Source of the DNA: Rubellimicrobium sp. CFH 75288
Lineage (GTDB): Bacteria > Pseudomonadota > Alphaproteobacteria > Rhodobacterales > Rhodobacteraceae
DNA length: 64,000 bases
NCBI RefSeq assembly: GCF_009904055.1
Contig: NZ_WYDP01000003.1
Span: forward strand, 248,001-312,000
Reading direction: 5' to 3'
Part shown: piece after piece, positions 17,821 through 29,675 of the stretch
Numbering within the stretch: position 1 is the stretch's first letter
Layout of the letters: every line of letters begins with the position of its first letter
Position numbers and translations under genes: made by a program
Notes under the pieces: generated by a model
Databases searched by the model: none
What the model was told of the DNA's origin: nothing
Seen by the model: only the letters and a program-made list of their open reading frames with translations

Positions 17821-18580
17821 TGGTGAACCCCCCCTCGACCATCAGCAGGTGGCCGTTGATCATGTCGGAGGCGGGCGAGGCGAGAAAGAGCGCGGCCTCG
17901 GCCACCTCGTGCACCTCGGCGAAGCGGCGGGCGGGGGTGGCGAGGCGGAAGGGCTCTCCCTTCTCGGGCTTGCCCCAGACGGCGCGGCCCATGGGGGTCA
18001 TGACCACGGTCGGGCAGATCGCGTTGACCTGGACGTTGTGGCGCGCCCATTCGGCGCAGAGCGACTTGGTCAGCGCGTTGAGCCCGCCCTTGGAGGCGGC
18101 ATAGGCGGCGTGGTCGTCGAGCGCGATTACCCCGGTCTGGGAGGAGATCATCACGATCTTGCCGCGGCGCTGCGCGATCATGGCGGGCGCGAGTTCGCGC
18201 GCGAGCAGGAAGGGCGCGCGGAGGTTGACCGCCATCACCTCGTCCCACTGCTCGGTGGAAAGGTCCGTGGCCGGGGCGAGGCGGGTGATGCCCGCGTTGT
18301 TCACGAGCACGTCGATGGGCCCCCATTCGGCCAGCGCGCGGCGGGCGGCCTCCACGGGGCCGTCGGGGGTGGCGAGGTCGGCGGGGATGGCGAGGCAGCG
18401 GCGGCCGTGCCCCTCGACGAGGCGGGCGGTCTCGGCCAGGCCCCCTTCGTCGCGCGCGACGGCGACGATGTCGGCGCCGGCCCGGGCGAAGAGGTCGCAG
18501 ATGCCGGGGCCGAGGCCGCGCGAGGCGCCGGTGACGAGCGCCTTGCGGCCCGCGAGGGAGAAGCGGTCGGACCAGGTCAT
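17813..18580 (-). CDS. SDR family oxidoreductase of the polyol cluster
   Basis: A 255-residue classical SDR with cofactor motif [12 protein letters not shown], and catalytic Ser in VMISSQTG plus YAASK. The C-terminal '[16 protein letters not shown]' is typical of sugar-alcohol and keto-acid dehydrogenases. The substrate cannot be assigned; position between rbtD and the SIS gene points to a polyol or ketose. The ATG at 18580 is two bases before the SIS stop. Confidence 0.82.
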   Translation of the reverse strand: MTWSDRFSLAGRKALVTGASRGLGPGICDLFARAGADIVAVARDEGGLAETARLVEGHGRRCLAIPADLATPDGPVEAARRALAEWGPIDVLVNNAGITRLAPATDLSTEQWDEVMAVNLRAPFLLARELAPAMIAQRRGKIVMISSQTGVIALDDHAAYAASKGGLNALTKSLCAEWARHNVQVNAICPTVVMTPMGRAVWGKPEKGEPFRLATPARRFAEVHEVAEAALFLASPASDMINGHLLMVEGGFTSV

Positions 18581-18582
18581 GG

Positions 18583-19157
18583 CTATTCCAGGTTGGTGTG
18601 GCGGGCGCGCATGGATTCGGCGGTCTCGCCGAGGCGGTCGCGCAGCAGGAGGACGAGGATCTCGAAGGCAAGGAACTGGGCCCCCTCGAAGAGCGAGCCC
18701 ATGGGCAGGACGGAGGCGCCGCCCACGTCGCGCGCCATGGTCTGGGCGGGGATGGCGAGGACGAGGTCGGCGCGGGCGGGGGCGGGGCCCCCGGGCTCGG
18801 CCGTGACGCAGGCGGTGCGGGCGCCGGCGGCGCGGGCCACGTCGAGAAGGGCCTCGACGGTGGAAAAGCCCCCCGGACCGGCGCTGACGAGGAGGAGGTC
18901 GCCCGCGCCCACGGGCGGGCAGGCCATGTCTCCCGCCACATGGGCGGCAAGGCCCAGATGGTAGAGGCGCATGGCCAGCGCGCGCATCATCAGCCCCTCG
19001 CGCCCCACGCCGTAGAGGACGATGCGGGACGCGCCGGCGATGGCCCCGGCGAGGGCGTCGAGCTGGCCGGGCTCGATGCCGGCGACGGCCGAGCGGATCT
19101 CCTCGGCCGCGCGGGGGGCGAGGGCGAGGGCGGCCCCGGCGGTGGCGAGGGGGGCGG

Positions 19158-19161
<4 letters not shown>
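18583..19161 (-). CDS. SIS-domain sugar isomerase, 6-phospho-3-hexuloisomerase-like
   Basis: The 192-residue single-SIS protein has 'GASRIVLYGVGREGLMMRAL', 'PPVGAGDLLLVSAGPG' and a C-terminal 'LGETAESMRARHTNLE'. The last is close to the HxlB (6-phospho-3-hexuloisomerase) ending. HxlB normally converts 3-hexulose-6-phosphate to fructose-6-phosphate, but no HxlA partner is here. In this cluster it more likely isomerises a phosphorylated keto-sugar derived from a polyol. It overlaps the ABC ATPase gene by ATGA. Confidence 0.78.
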
Positions 19162-20219
<1,058 letters not shown>

Positions 20220-20256
20220 CCGCATCCTCCCCCTGCCGTGCCAGGATCATTTGTCG

Positions 20257-20317
20257 TTGACACGATGCTGTTGTCGAACATTAGAATGGGTCACGTTACA
20301 TTTGGATGTCAACATCC
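20257..20317. promoter_or_regulatory. Divergent control region of the polyol cluster
   Basis: Facing the binding-protein gene, TTGACA (20257-20262) and TAGAAT (20282-20287) form a promoter with a long 19-base spacer. Downstream, GGATGT-CA-ACATCC (20304-20317) is an inverted repeat well placed as a repressor site. TTGTCG occurs twice (20251 and 20270). The SorC-type regulator encoded in the cluster is the obvious candidate to bind here; that is inference. Confidence 0.45.
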
Positions 20318-20339
20318 GGATGCCACAGGGAGGATCGAC

Positions 20340-21674
20340 ATGACCCGGATTTCGTGGGCCAGCGCGCTGGCACTGGGAGCGGCGCTCGCCATGCCGGCGG
20401 CCGCGCAGGAGTGGAGCCTGGAGGCGGCAGCGGAGCCCTATGCGGGCACGCAGCTCGACGTGCTGTTCCTGGACCGGCCCGGCTATGCCGCGGCGCTCCA
20501 GATGATTCCCGAGTTCACGGAGCGGACGGGAATCACCGTCAACGTCACCACCGTTCCCTACGAGAACGCGCTGGGCGAGCAGGTGCGCGACTTCGTGGCC
20601 GGCGGCGATCTCGACATCGCGCTGATCGACCTCGTGTGGATCGGCAACTTCGCGGAGAACGGCTGGATCGTGCCCATCACCGAGTTCACGGAGAACCCGG
20701 ATCTGGTGGACCCGAACCTGAACCTCGACGACTTCTTTCCGCTGCTGCTCGATGCGTTCGGGTCGTGGGGGGGCGTGACCTACGGGCTGCCCTTCGACAA
20801 TTACTCGGGGCTCCTGTTCTACAACCGCTGCATGCTGGAGGAGGCGGGCTTCGACCGGCCGCCCGAGACCTGGCAGGAGGTGATGGACACCTACGGGCCC
20901 GCGCTGACCAAGGACGGGCGCTATGCCTTCGCGCTCCAGTCCAAGCGCAACGAGACGCAGTCGGCCGACAGCTTCGCGCGGTTCCTGTGGCCCTTCGGGG
21001 GCAGCTTCCTCGATGCGGAGTTCCGGTCGAACCTGCTGAGCCCCGAAAGCCAGGCGGGGCTGCAGTTCCGGCAGGACCTGATGCAGTTCATGCCCGAGGG
21101 GATCGTGGCCTGGGACCATGCCGAGACGGTCAACGCGCTGGCGCAGGGCGACGTGGCGATGATCACGGAATGGTCCTCGTTCTACTTCACGCTGACCAAT
21201 CCCGACACCTCGACCATCGTGGACTGCCTGGGCGTGGCGCCCGAGCCCGAGGGCCCGGCGGGGCGCCGCCCGGCGCTGGGCGGCTTCAGCCTGGCGGTGG
21301 CCTCGCAGGCCGACGAGGCCGAGCGCGCGGCCGGCTGGCTCCTGATCCAGTGGCTGACGAGCGCGGAGAATGCCGAGCGCTACCTGCGGCTGGGGGGCGT
21401 GCCGGGCCGGCAGGCCGTGTACGAGATCCCCGGCGTGGCCGAGGAGTTCGCCTTTGTTCCCGCGCTGGTCGAGTCCTGGCAGGAGGGCGTGCCCGAGTTC
21501 CGGCCGCGCTTTGCCGAGTGGCCCGAGATCACCGAGATCGTGCAGGAGCACGGCACGCGCATGATGCTGGGCGAGGTGTCGGTCGAGGAGGGCGCGCGCC
21601 TCATCGGCGAGCAGATGGAAGCGGTGCTGGAGGCGGCCGGCTATTACGACGGCACCAAACCGCTGGTGCAGTGA
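20340..21674 (+). CDS. ABC sugar/polyol substrate-binding protein
   Basis: A 444-residue secreted protein with a signal peptide cleaved about AMPAAAQ, then a family 1 solute-binding fold ('GITVNVTTVPYENALGEQVRDF' region and 'TYGLPFDNYSGLLFYN'). Such CUT1 binding proteins serve oligosaccharides, glycerol-phosphate or polyols. The neighbours (ribitol and xylitol-type dehydrogenases) point to a sugar alcohol. The ATG follows a GGGAGGATCG site. A strong hairpin follows its stop. Confidence 0.92.
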   Translation: MTRISWASALALGAALAMPAAAQEWSLEAAAEPYAGTQLDVLFLDRPGYAAALQMIPEFTERTGITVNVTTVPYENALGEQVRDFVAGGDLDIALIDLVWIGNFAENGWIVPITEFTENPDLVDPNLNLDDFFPLLLDAFGSWGGVTYGLPFDNYSGLLFYNRCMLEEAGFDRPPETWQEVMDTYGPALTKDGRYAFALQSKRNETQSADSFARFLWPFGGSFLDAEFRSNLLSPESQAGLQFRQDLMQFMPEGIVAWDHAETVNALAQGDVAMITEWSSFYFTLTNPDTSTIVDCLGVAPEPEGPAGRRPALGGFSLAVASQADEAERAAGWLLIQWLTSAENAERYLRLGGVPGRQAVYEIPGVAEEFAFVPALVESWQEGVPEFRPRFAEWPEITEIVQEHGTRMMLGEVSVEEGARLIGEQMEAVLEAAGYYDGTKPLVQ

Positions 21675-21690
21675 CCGCGCGCTGACCGAC

Positions 21691-21714
21691 GGGGCCGGCC
21701 CGCCGGCCGGCCCC
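21691..21714 (+). other. Strong hairpin between binding-protein and permease genes
   Basis: GGGGCCGGCC (21691-21700) pairs perfectly with GGCCGGCCCC (21705-21714) around a CGCC loop. There is no U-run, so it is more likely an mRNA-stabilising or partially terminating hairpin that keeps binding-protein levels above those of the permeases. Confidence 0.5.
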
Positions 21715-21735
21715 TCCTCCGTGGGAGCCCGACGC

Positions 21736-22668
21736 ATGACCGCCGCCGCCGAGACCGTCCCCGGGGCCGCAGCGCCCGCCGCCCCGCCCCCCGTGCTGGG
21801 CCGCGTGCGGCGGCGGACGGTGGCGGCGTTCCTGGCCCCGGCCGTGATCGCGCTCCTGGCCGTGGGGATCGTCCCGCTGATCTATGCCGTCTGGCGATCG
21901 CTCTACGACTTCAACCTGACGCGGGTGGCGCGGACGCGGTTCGTGGGCCTGGACAACTACGCCACGGTGCTGACGGACCCGACCTTCTGGGCGGCGATGC
22001 GGCGCACGGCGTTCCTGTTCGTCACGGCCGTGCCGGTGCAGATCGCGCTGGGTCTTCTGATCGCGCTCCTGCTGCATCGCCCCGGCCTGGGCATGGCCAA
22101 GGCGCTGACGCGGCTGGCGCTGGTGCTGCCGATGGCCACCACCTATGCAGTGGTGGGCCTGCTCGCGCAGGTGACGATGAACCAGCGCTATGGCGTGTTC
22201 AACCAGATGCTGGGCTGGGTCGGGCTGGGGCCCGTCAACATCCTGGGCAATCCGCAGAACGCCTTCTGGGCGGTGGTGTTCTGGGACGTGTGGCAATGGA
22301 CGCCCTTCGTGGCGCTGGTGCTGCTGGCGGGCCTGTCCACCGTGCCCCCCGAGGTGGAGGAGGCCGCGCGGCTGGAGACGCGCAGCCACTGGACGATCCT
22401 GCGCCACGTGCAGCTGCCCTTCCTGATCCCGTCGTTGGTGGCGGTGCTGATCCTGCGCACGGCCGACACGCTGAAGCTGTTCGACATGGTCTTCACCATG
22501 ACCCGCGGCGGGCCCGGCAATGCGACCGAGTTCATCGCCATCCTAATCGAGCGGACGGGCAACCGGCAGTTCAACATCGGCATGGCCTCGGCGCAGGCGA
22601 TCGTGCTGCTGGTCATCACGATCGTGCTCGCCCGCCTCTACGTGCGCCTGTTCTACCGGGAGACCTGA
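21736..22668 (+). CDS. ABC sugar/polyol permease, first subunit
   Basis: The 310-residue inner-membrane subunit has six helices and the cytoplasmic EAA loop (EEAARLETRSHWTILRHVQLP) that docks on the ATPase. It is of the MalF/UgpA type without the long periplasmic insert. The ATG at 21736 is preferred to the GTG at 21721 because GGGAG lies just before it. It is followed two bases later by the second permease gene. Confidence 0.92.
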   Translation: MTAAAETVPGAAAPAAPPPVLGRVRRRTVAAFLAPAVIALLAVGIVPLIYAVWRSLYDFNLTRVARTRFVGLDNYATVLTDPTFWAAMRRTAFLFVTAVPVQIALGLLIALLLHRPGLGMAKALTRLALVLPMATTYAVVGLLAQVTMNQRYGVFNQMLGWVGLGPVNILGNPQNAFWAVVFWDVWQWTPFVALVLLAGLSTVPPEVEEAARLETRSHWTILRHVQLPFLIPSLVAVLILRTADTLKLFDMVFTMTRGGPGNATEFIAILIERTGNRQFNIGMASAQAIVLLVITIVLARLYVRLFYRET

Positions 22669-22670
22669 GC

Positions 22671-23504
22671 ATGGCCCGCGCCGCCGCCGCCCCCGCGCAG
22701 AACCTGTGGGCCCAAGGGGTCCTGCTGCTGCTGATCGGGTTGTTCTGCGTCTTTCCGTTCTACTGGATGGTGACGACCTCTCTCAAGACGCAGGTGGTCG
22801 CGCTGCAGAGCCCGCCCGCCTGGTGGTTCACGCCCACGCTGAACAACTACCGCGAGGTGCTGTTCGTGGACGGGGTGGGCCGCAGCCTCGTCAACTCGCT
22901 GATCGTGGCGGTCTGCACGACGGCGCTGGCCGTGGTGCTGGGCCTGCCTGCGGCCTATGCGCTGGCGCGGTTCGAGTTCGGCGGCAAGCGCGAGCTGTGG
23001 TTCTGGTTCATCACCAACCGCTTCGTGAGCCCAGTGGTGCTGGCCTTTCCGGTCTTCCTGATCTCGCGCGAGATCGGGCTGAGGGACACGCATCTCGCGC
23101 TGATCCTGATGTATCTGACCTTTACCCTGCCCATCGTGATCTGGATCTGCACGGACCAGTTCCGCTCGATCCCGCGCGAGCTGGACGAGGCGGCGCTGCT
23201 CGAGGGCTGTTCGCAGGCGCGGATCTTCTGGTCGATCTGCCTGCCGCTGGCGATGCCGGGGGTGGCGGTGTCGGCGATCCTGAGCTTCATCTTCTCGTGG
23301 AACGAGCTTCTGTTCGCCTACATCCTCGCGCCCAATGCGGCCAAGACGGCGCCCGCCATGGCGATCACCTTCATGGAAGGCTACGACGTGCCCTTCGGCA
23401 AGATCATGGCCACTTCCACGCTGATCGTGGTGCCGGTGCTGGTCTTTGCGCTGCTCGCCTCGCGGCACCTGGTGCGGGGCCTGACCATGGGAGCGGTGAA
23501 GTAA
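22671..23504 (+). CDS. ABC sugar/polyol permease, second subunit
   Basis: The 277-residue MalG/UgpE-type subunit has six helices and an EAA loop (LDEAALLEGCSQARIFWSICLP). It completes the importer with the first permease, the binding protein and the divergent ATPase. The ATG at 22671 sits two bases after the preceding stop. The regulator gene begins at a GTG right after its TAA. Confidence 0.92.
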   Translation: MARAAAAPAQNLWAQGVLLLLIGLFCVFPFYWMVTTSLKTQVVALQSPPAWWFTPTLNNYREVLFVDGVGRSLVNSLIVAVCTTALAVVLGLPAAYALARFEFGGKRELWFWFITNRFVSPVVLAFPVFLISREIGLRDTHLALILMYLTFTLPIVIWICTDQFRSIPRELDEAALLEGCSQARIFWSICLPLAMPGVAVSAILSFIFSWNELLFAYILAPNAAKTAPAMAITFMEGYDVPFGKIMATSTLIVVPVLVFALLASRHLVRGLTMGAVK

Positions 23505-23505
23505 C

Positions 23506-24488
23506 GTGGCCCGCGCCCCGAAGCTGCCCATCCCCGACCCCGACGAGCGCTTCCTCGCGCAGGTGGCCTGGGCCTACTACGTCGAGCGCATGACGCAGGA
23601 GCGCGTGGCCGAGAAGCTGGGCACGACGCGGCTGCGCGTGAACAAGGCGCTGGGCGAGGCGCTGCGTCGCGGGCTCGTGCGGATCAGCTTCGACACGGCC
23701 TATGCGCCCTGCGCCGAGCTGGAGGGGGCGCTGGTCGCGCGCTGGGGCCTCAGGGGCGCCTATGTCGCCCCCGCGCCCGAGCAGGAGGACGATGTCGGCC
23801 TGATGGTCGGGGCGGCCTTGGGGCACCTGCTCTCGGAGGTGCTCGCCGATCCGGCCGTGAGGCTGTTCGGCATGTCCTGGGGGGGGACGCTCAACCTCGC
23901 CACGCGCTTTGTCGCGGCGATGCGGAGGCCGGACCTCGAGGTGATCTCGGTCATGGGGGGGCTCACGCGGGGGTCCGACCTCAACTCGTTCGAGATCACG
24001 ACCCGACTGGCGGACCTGGTGGGGGCGCAGCACAGCTATTTCACGGCGCCGCTCTATGCCGGATCGGCCGAGAGCCGGGACACGATCCTGGGGCTGGACG
24101 TGTTCCGCGACCTCCTGGCCAAGCTGCGCTCGGTCGATGCGATGGCGATCGCGGCGGGGGACCTCTCGACCCGGTCGCTCCTGATGCGCGACGGGCTGCC
24201 TGCGGACGTCACCCTGGAGGAGCTGCGCGCAAAGGGAGCGGTGGGCGACCTGCTGGGCTGGGTCCTGGACGCGCAGGGGCGGCCCATCGACCACCCGATC
24301 AACGACCGCGTGGTGGGCATGGCGCTGCCCGACCTTGCGGGGATTCCCAACGTGATCCTGGCCGCGGGCGGCCTGCACAAGGTGCCGATCATCCGCGCGG
24401 CCCTGCTGCGCGGCTGGGTGGGCACTCTCGTCACCGACGAGGGGACGGCCCGCGCGCTGCTCGCCCCGACCCTGAACGGAGTTCCGTC

Positions 24489-24492
<4 letters not shown>
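23506..24492 (+). CDS. SorC/DeoR-type sugar-binding transcriptional regulator
   Basis: The 328-residue protein has an N-terminal helix-turn-helix ([30 protein letters not shown]) and a SorC-family effector domain with '[17 protein letters not shown]' and '[20 protein letters not shown]'. Such regulators respond to a phosphorylated sugar or polyol and control the neighbouring operon. The GTG start immediately follows the permease stop, and its end overlaps the dehydrogenase gene by ATGA. Confidence 0.87.
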
Positions 24493-25528
<1,036 letters not shown>

Positions 25529-25532
<4 letters not shown>

Positions 25533-26311
25533 AGGTTCTCGGGCTGGGGCATCCCGAGGACGTGGAAGCCGCCATCCACGCGCACGATCTCGCCCGTGGT
25601 GCAGGCGCCCGCCTCCGAGCAGAGCCAGACGGCCGTCCCGCCGATCGCCTCGAGCGTGGCGTTGGCGCGCAGGGGAGCGTTGGCCTCGGTGTGGCGGAAG
25701 GTAGCGCGCGCGCCGCCGATCGCGGCCCCTGCGAGCGTGCGCATGGGACCGGGCGAGATGGCGTTGACCCGGATCCCCTCGGGGCCGAGGTCGTTGGCAA
25801 GATAGCGCACCGCCGCCTCGAGCGCGGCCTTGGCCACGCCCATGACGTTGTAGTGCGGCGTCACGCGGGTGGAGCCCTGATAGGTCAGCGTCACGATGCT
25901 GCCGCCGCGCCCCATCAGCGGCCGCGCGCGCCGCGCCAGCTCCACGAGCGAGTAGCACGAGATCACGAGCGAGGTCTGGAAGTTCGCCCGCGACGTGTCG
26001 AGGAAGCGGCCCTGCAGTTCGGCCTTGTCGGACCAGGCGATGGCGTGCACGAGGATGTCGAGCCCGCCCCAGCGGTCGCGCAGCGCGGCGAACAGCCGGT
26101 CGAGGGAGGCTTCGTCCGTCACGTCCGCATCCTGGAGGAAGTCGCAGCCCAGCGAGGCCGCAAGCGGTGCGACGCGGCGGCCGAACGCCTCGCCCTGATA
26201 GGTCAGGCAGAGTTCTGCCCCCGCGCCGTGCAGCGCGCGCGCGATGCCCCAGGCGATGGAGTGGTCGTTGGCCACCCCCATGACGAGCGCGCGCTTGCCC
26301 TTGAGGTCCAT
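25529..26311 (-). CDS. fabI: Enoyl-ACP reductase
   Basis: The 260-residue divergent SDR reduces enoyl-ACP with NADH in the last step of fatty acid elongation. The FabI pattern is clear: '[13 protein letters not shown]' cofactor loop and the catalytic Tyr-x6-Lys in HYNVMGVAK, preceded by TLTYQGS. It is third in the row fabA-fabB-fabI, with 10 bp to fabB. It is the expected target of triclosan-like inhibitors if no FabV/FabK exists elsewhere. Confidence 0.95.
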
Positions 26312-26321
26312 CGGGACTCCG

Positions 26322-27557
26322 TCAGTCGAGGGGACGGCTGAGCAGCATCGAGCCGTTCGTGCCGCCGAAGCCGAAGGAATTGGTCATCACCGTGTCGAGG
26401 CCCGCATTCTCGACCGTCTCGGTCGCGATCTCTCCGGGGCGCAGAGCAGGATCGAGGGTCTCGACGTTGATCGAGGGGGCGATGAAGTCGTGGCGCAGCA
26501 TCAGCAGGCAATAGATCGCCTCCTGCGCGCCGGTCGCGCCCTGGCTGTGGCCCGTCATCGACTTGGTGGAGGAGATGGGCGGGTGATCGTCGCCGAAGAC
26601 GCGGCGCACGGCCTCCACCTCGCCCACGTCGCCCACGGGGGTCGAGGTGCCGTGGGCGTTGATGTAGCTCACGCGGCGGCCCGGCGGCAGGGTGGCGAGC
26701 GCGCCGCGCATCGCCCGCTCGCCCCCCTCGCCCGAGGGGGCCACCATGTCGTGGCCGTCCGAGGTGGCGGCGAAGCCCGTGACCTCGGCATAGATGGGGA
26801 CGCCGCGGGCGCGGGCACGCTCCCATTCCTCGAGCACGACGATGCCGCCGCCGCCCGCGATCACGAAGCCGTCGCGGTCCCGGTCGAAGGCGCGGCTGGC
26901 GCGCCGGGGCGTGTCGTTGAACCGCGACGACATGGCGCCCATCGCGTCGAAGAGGCAGGACAGCGTCCAGTCCAGCTCCTCCCCGCCGCCGGCGAACATG
27001 ATGTCCTGCCGGCCCCAGGCGATCTGCTCGGCCGCGGCGCCGATGCAGTGGAGCGAGGTCGAGCAGGCCGAGGTGATGGAATAGTTGACGCCTCGGATGC
27101 GGAACGCGGTGGCGAGGTTGGCCGAGACTGTGGAGGACATCGCCTTGGGCACCGCGAAGGGCCCGATCCGCCGGGTCGCGCCGGTCTGGAGCACGGTCTG
27201 GTGCGCGGCGAAGATGGCCGAGGTGGAGGGCCCGCCCGAGCCCGCGATCAGCCCCGTCCGCTCGTGGCTGACCTCGGCCTCCGACAGGCCGGCATCGGCG
27301 ATGGCCTGGCCCATGGCGATGTGGGCGTAGGCGGCGCCGGGGCCCATGAAGCGCAGCAGCCGCTTGTCGAGCCGGTCGGCCGGGTCGAGCTTGAGCGTGC
27401 CCGCCACCTGCGACCGGAACCCGTGCTCGGCCATGTCGGGGACGTGCTCGACGCCCGAGCGGCCGGAGCGGAGCGCGGCCAGCACCTCGGCGGCGTCGTT
27501 GCCGATGGGCGAGACGATCCCGAGGCCCGTGACGGCGACGCGGCGGAGCCCGGCCAT
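26322..27557 (-). CDS. fabB: Beta-ketoacyl-ACP synthase I
   Basis: The 411-residue thiolase-fold enzyme condenses malonyl-ACP with unsaturated acyl-ACP. The nucleophile Cys in SACSTSLHCIG and two histidines (NAHGTSTPVGD and the C-terminal NSFGFGGTN region) are present. Placement directly after fabA marks it as FabB rather than FabF. It starts three bases after the fabA stop. Confidence 0.95.
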   Translation of the reverse strand: MAGLRRVAVTGLGIVSPIGNDAAEVLAALRSGRSGVEHVPDMAEHGFRSQVAGTLKLDPADRLDKRLLRFMGPGAAYAHIAMGQAIADAGLSEAEVSHERTGLIAGSGGPSTSAIFAAHQTVLQTGATRRIGPFAVPKAMSSTVSANLATAFRIRGVNYSITSACSTSLHCIGAAAEQIAWGRQDIMFAGGGEELDWTLSCLFDAMGAMSSRFNDTPRRASRAFDRDRDGFVIAGGGGIVVLEEWERARARGVPIYAEVTGFAATSDGHDMVAPSGEGGERAMRGALATLPPGRRVSYINAHGTSTPVGDVGEVEAVRRVFGDDHPPISSTKSMTGHSQGATGAQEAIYCLLMLRHDFIAPSINVETLDPALRPGEIATETVENAGLDTVMTNSFGFGGTNGSMLLSRPLD

Positions 27558-27560
27558 GCG

Positions 27561-28088
27561 TCAGCCCCCCCTGCCGGCATCCTGCGCGGCCGCGAGGCCC
27601 ACGCGCATGTCCTTGACCTCGCACACGGTCTCCCCGTCGGCCTCGAGCCGTCCGTCGGCCACGCCCATCTTGAGCCGGCGGTCGATGATCTTGGTGAAGT
27701 CCACGAAGTAGCGCACGAGCCGCCGGTCCGGGCGGACCATGCCCGTCAGCTTGATCTGGCCGGCCCCCAGCGCGAAGCCCTGTCCGGTCCAGCCCCGCCA
27801 GCCGAGGTTGAAGCCGGTGAGCTGCCACAGCCCGTCCAGCATCAGGCAGCCCGGCATGACGGGGTTGCCGGGGAAGTGGGGCGGGAAGAACCACAGGTCG
27901 GGGCGGATGTCGAGTTCGGCCACCACATGCCCCTTGCCGTACGCGCCGCCATCGGCCGAGATGTCCGTGATGCGGTCCATCATCAGCATCGGATCGGCGG
28001 GAAGCTGGGCATTGCCCGGGCCGAACAGCTCGCCCCGCGCACAGGCGAGAAGGGCATCGCGGTCGAACCGGCGGGGAAAATCGGGCAT
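27561..28088 (-). CDS. fabA: 3-hydroxydecanoyl-ACP dehydratase/isomerase
   Basis: The 175-residue hot-dog-fold enzyme introduces the double bond of unsaturated fatty acids. The active-site His in '[20 protein letters not shown]' and the catalytic Asp in '[12 protein letters not shown]' are present. The start is the ATG of '[20 protein letters not shown]'; the open frame extends upstream but overlaps the divergent promoter region shared with irr. Confidence 0.95.
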   Translation of the reverse strand: MPDFPRRFDRDALLACARGELFGPGNAQLPADPMLMMDRITDISADGGAYGKGHVVAELDIRPDLWFFPPHFPGNPVMPGCLMLDGLWQLTGFNLGWRGWTGQGFALGAGQIKLTGMVRPDRRLVRYFVDFTKIIDRRLKMGVADGRLEADGETVCEVKDMRVGLAAAQDAGRGG

Positions 28089-28231
28089 CGGGAAGGCATC
28101 CGTCCGGTTGTTGCGCGCCGTGGGCTGCTGTATCACCCGGTCTTGAAAGAGGGCAAGGCCAAGGCCGGTTCCGGTTGAATCGCGAGCGGCGCCGGCGCAT
28201 ATCCGTCTGGCAATCGGAGGTCGGAGCACCG

Positions 28232-28681
28232 ATGAGGGACGCCGGAACGCGCATCGACGACGTGCCGCCTGTGGAGCGGACGGAGCGGGGGCTCGTCTGG
28301 CTGGCCCGTGCCGGTCTGCGGCCGACGCGGCAGAGGGCGGCGCTCGCCGCGCTGCTGGTCGGCGACGGGCGGGATCGCCACGTGACCGCCGAATGGCTGC
28401 ACCAGGCGGCCGAGGATGCGGGCGAGCGCGTCAGCCTGGCCACCGTCTACAACACGCTGCGCGCCTTCTGCGAGGCAGGCCTCGTGCGCGAGATCACCGT
28501 GGACGGCTCGCGCAGCTATTTCGACACGCGCGTGGACGACCATCCCCATTTCTACTGGGAGGACACCGCCACCCTGTCGGATGCGCCCGCCGCCGACCTG
28601 GAGATCGCGCGCCTGCCCGAGGCGCCCCCGGGCGCGGAGATCGCCGCCGTGGATGTGGTGATCCGCCTGCGCCGGACCTGA
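28232..28681 (+). CDS. irr: Iron response regulator Irr (Fur family)
   Basis: The 149-residue Fur-family protein has the winged helix ('[14 protein letters not shown]' to '[20 protein letters not shown]') and a short C-terminal dimerisation domain with [10 protein letters not shown]. It has no CxxC zinc motifs, as expected of Irr, which senses heme status and represses heme and iron-storage genes when iron is low. The rhizobial heme motif is absent. The ATG at 28232 has GGAG five bases before it and is favoured over a TTG at 28175. Divergent irr and fabA-fabB-fabI is a conserved alphaproteobacterial arrangement. Confidence 0.88.
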   Translation: MRDAGTRIDDVPPVERTERGLVWLARAGLRPTRQRAALAALLVGDGRDRHVTAEWLHQAAEDAGERVSLATVYNTLRAFCEAGLVREITVDGSRSYFDTRVDDHPHFYWEDTATLSDAPAADLEIARLPEAPPGAEIAAVDVVIRLRRT

Positions 28682-28694
28682 GGACGGCGCCGCG

Positions 28695-29564
28695 TCAGAA
28701 CCACTGGCCCGGTTCCATCAGTCCGAGGTCGAGAAGCTGCTGGCTGTGCCAGGTGAAGCGCGTGGAGTTGCGCCACCGGAACGTGTCGATGTCGAAGGTG
28801 GAACCCGGATTGCGGCGCAGCGCCTTGGCGGTGCGAAACGAGCAGAGCGCCGCCGTGATCGAGTGATGCCACGGGCAGGCATAGGTGTTGTATTCCTCGA
28901 TGCTGAAGGTGTGATCCGGCCGGAGCCTCAGATCGGGTCGCGCACGGAACAGGCTGATGCGGTCGATGCGGCGGCGCGCGGGAGGGACGTGCTCCTCGAA
29001 GCGCCAGCGCAGGCCGCCGAAGAAGTCGAGCTGCCGCTCGCGGGCATGGCCGTCGCGCGTCTTGCGGGCCAGCGCGTAATAGCCCGTCCGGTCGAGATGC
29101 GCGTCCTCGATCGACACGGCGGAGGGATGGCGGTCGAGGTCGCCCGCATACAGGTCCACCACATAGGTGAGGATCGCATCCCGCCGCTCCTCGGCCGCGA
29201 AGGTGCACATCTCGCCCACGGTCCGGTGTTCGCAGAACGGATAGAACAGGTATTCCGCGTTGTAGAAGTAGCAGAGCCACGTCCCCCGCGGCGTCGCCCC
29301 GATGCAGCCGTTGACGATGCGGGTCAGCGCGTCGGGAGCCAGGGTATCCGTCGCGACGGTCCGGATGCGCGGATCGTCCGCTTCGGGGGGCAGGGCGATC
29401 TCGGGATGGGCGAAGACGACGATCGCGCGGAAGCCCGTGTCGAGATGGTGCCGCAGCGTGGAGCCGATCTCCGCGTCGTCCTCCACCAGCATCAGCCCCA
29501 CCGGACCGCGCGCCAGCACGTCGCGGCCGCGGCGCAGGAACTGCTCGAGCGAATCGTGCCGCAT
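28695..29564 (-). CDS. Glycosyltransferase-like protein conserved in Rhodobacterales
   Basis: The 289-residue product opens 'MRHDSLEQFLRRGRDVLARG' and reads like a divergent GT-A glycosyltransferase: 'LMLVEDDAEIGSTLRHHLDTGFRAIVV', then conserved 'TWLCYFYNAEYLFYPFCEHRTVGEM' and 'EEYNTYACPWHHSITA'. I recognise close relatives only as conserved hypothetical or glycosyltransferase proteins in this order. No donor or acceptor can be named. AGGAGGGGG precedes the ATG. The neighbours (irr, miaB) do not explain its job. Confidence 0.6.
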   Translation of the reverse strand: MRHDSLEQFLRRGRDVLARGPVGLMLVEDDAEIGSTLRHHLDTGFRAIVVFAHPEIALPPEADDPRIRTVATDTLAPDALTRIVNGCIGATPRGTWLCYFYNAEYLFYPFCEHRTVGEMCTFAAEERRDAILTYVVDLYAGDLDRHPSAVSIEDAHLDRTGYYALARKTRDGHARERQLDFFGGLRWRFEEHVPPARRRIDRISLFRARPDLRLRPDHTFSIEEYNTYACPWHHSITAALCSFRTAKALRRNPGSTFDIDTFRWRNSTRFTWHSQQLLDLGLMEPGQWF

Positions 29565-29675
29565 GGACCCCCTCCTGCCGGGGCGCACCATCGCGTCGGC
29601 GGCGCCGTTCTTGCAAGATGGCGCCTGCACCGCTAGGACAGGCCGCCCCGCCCCTCCCGAGCCCCAGGTCCGCCC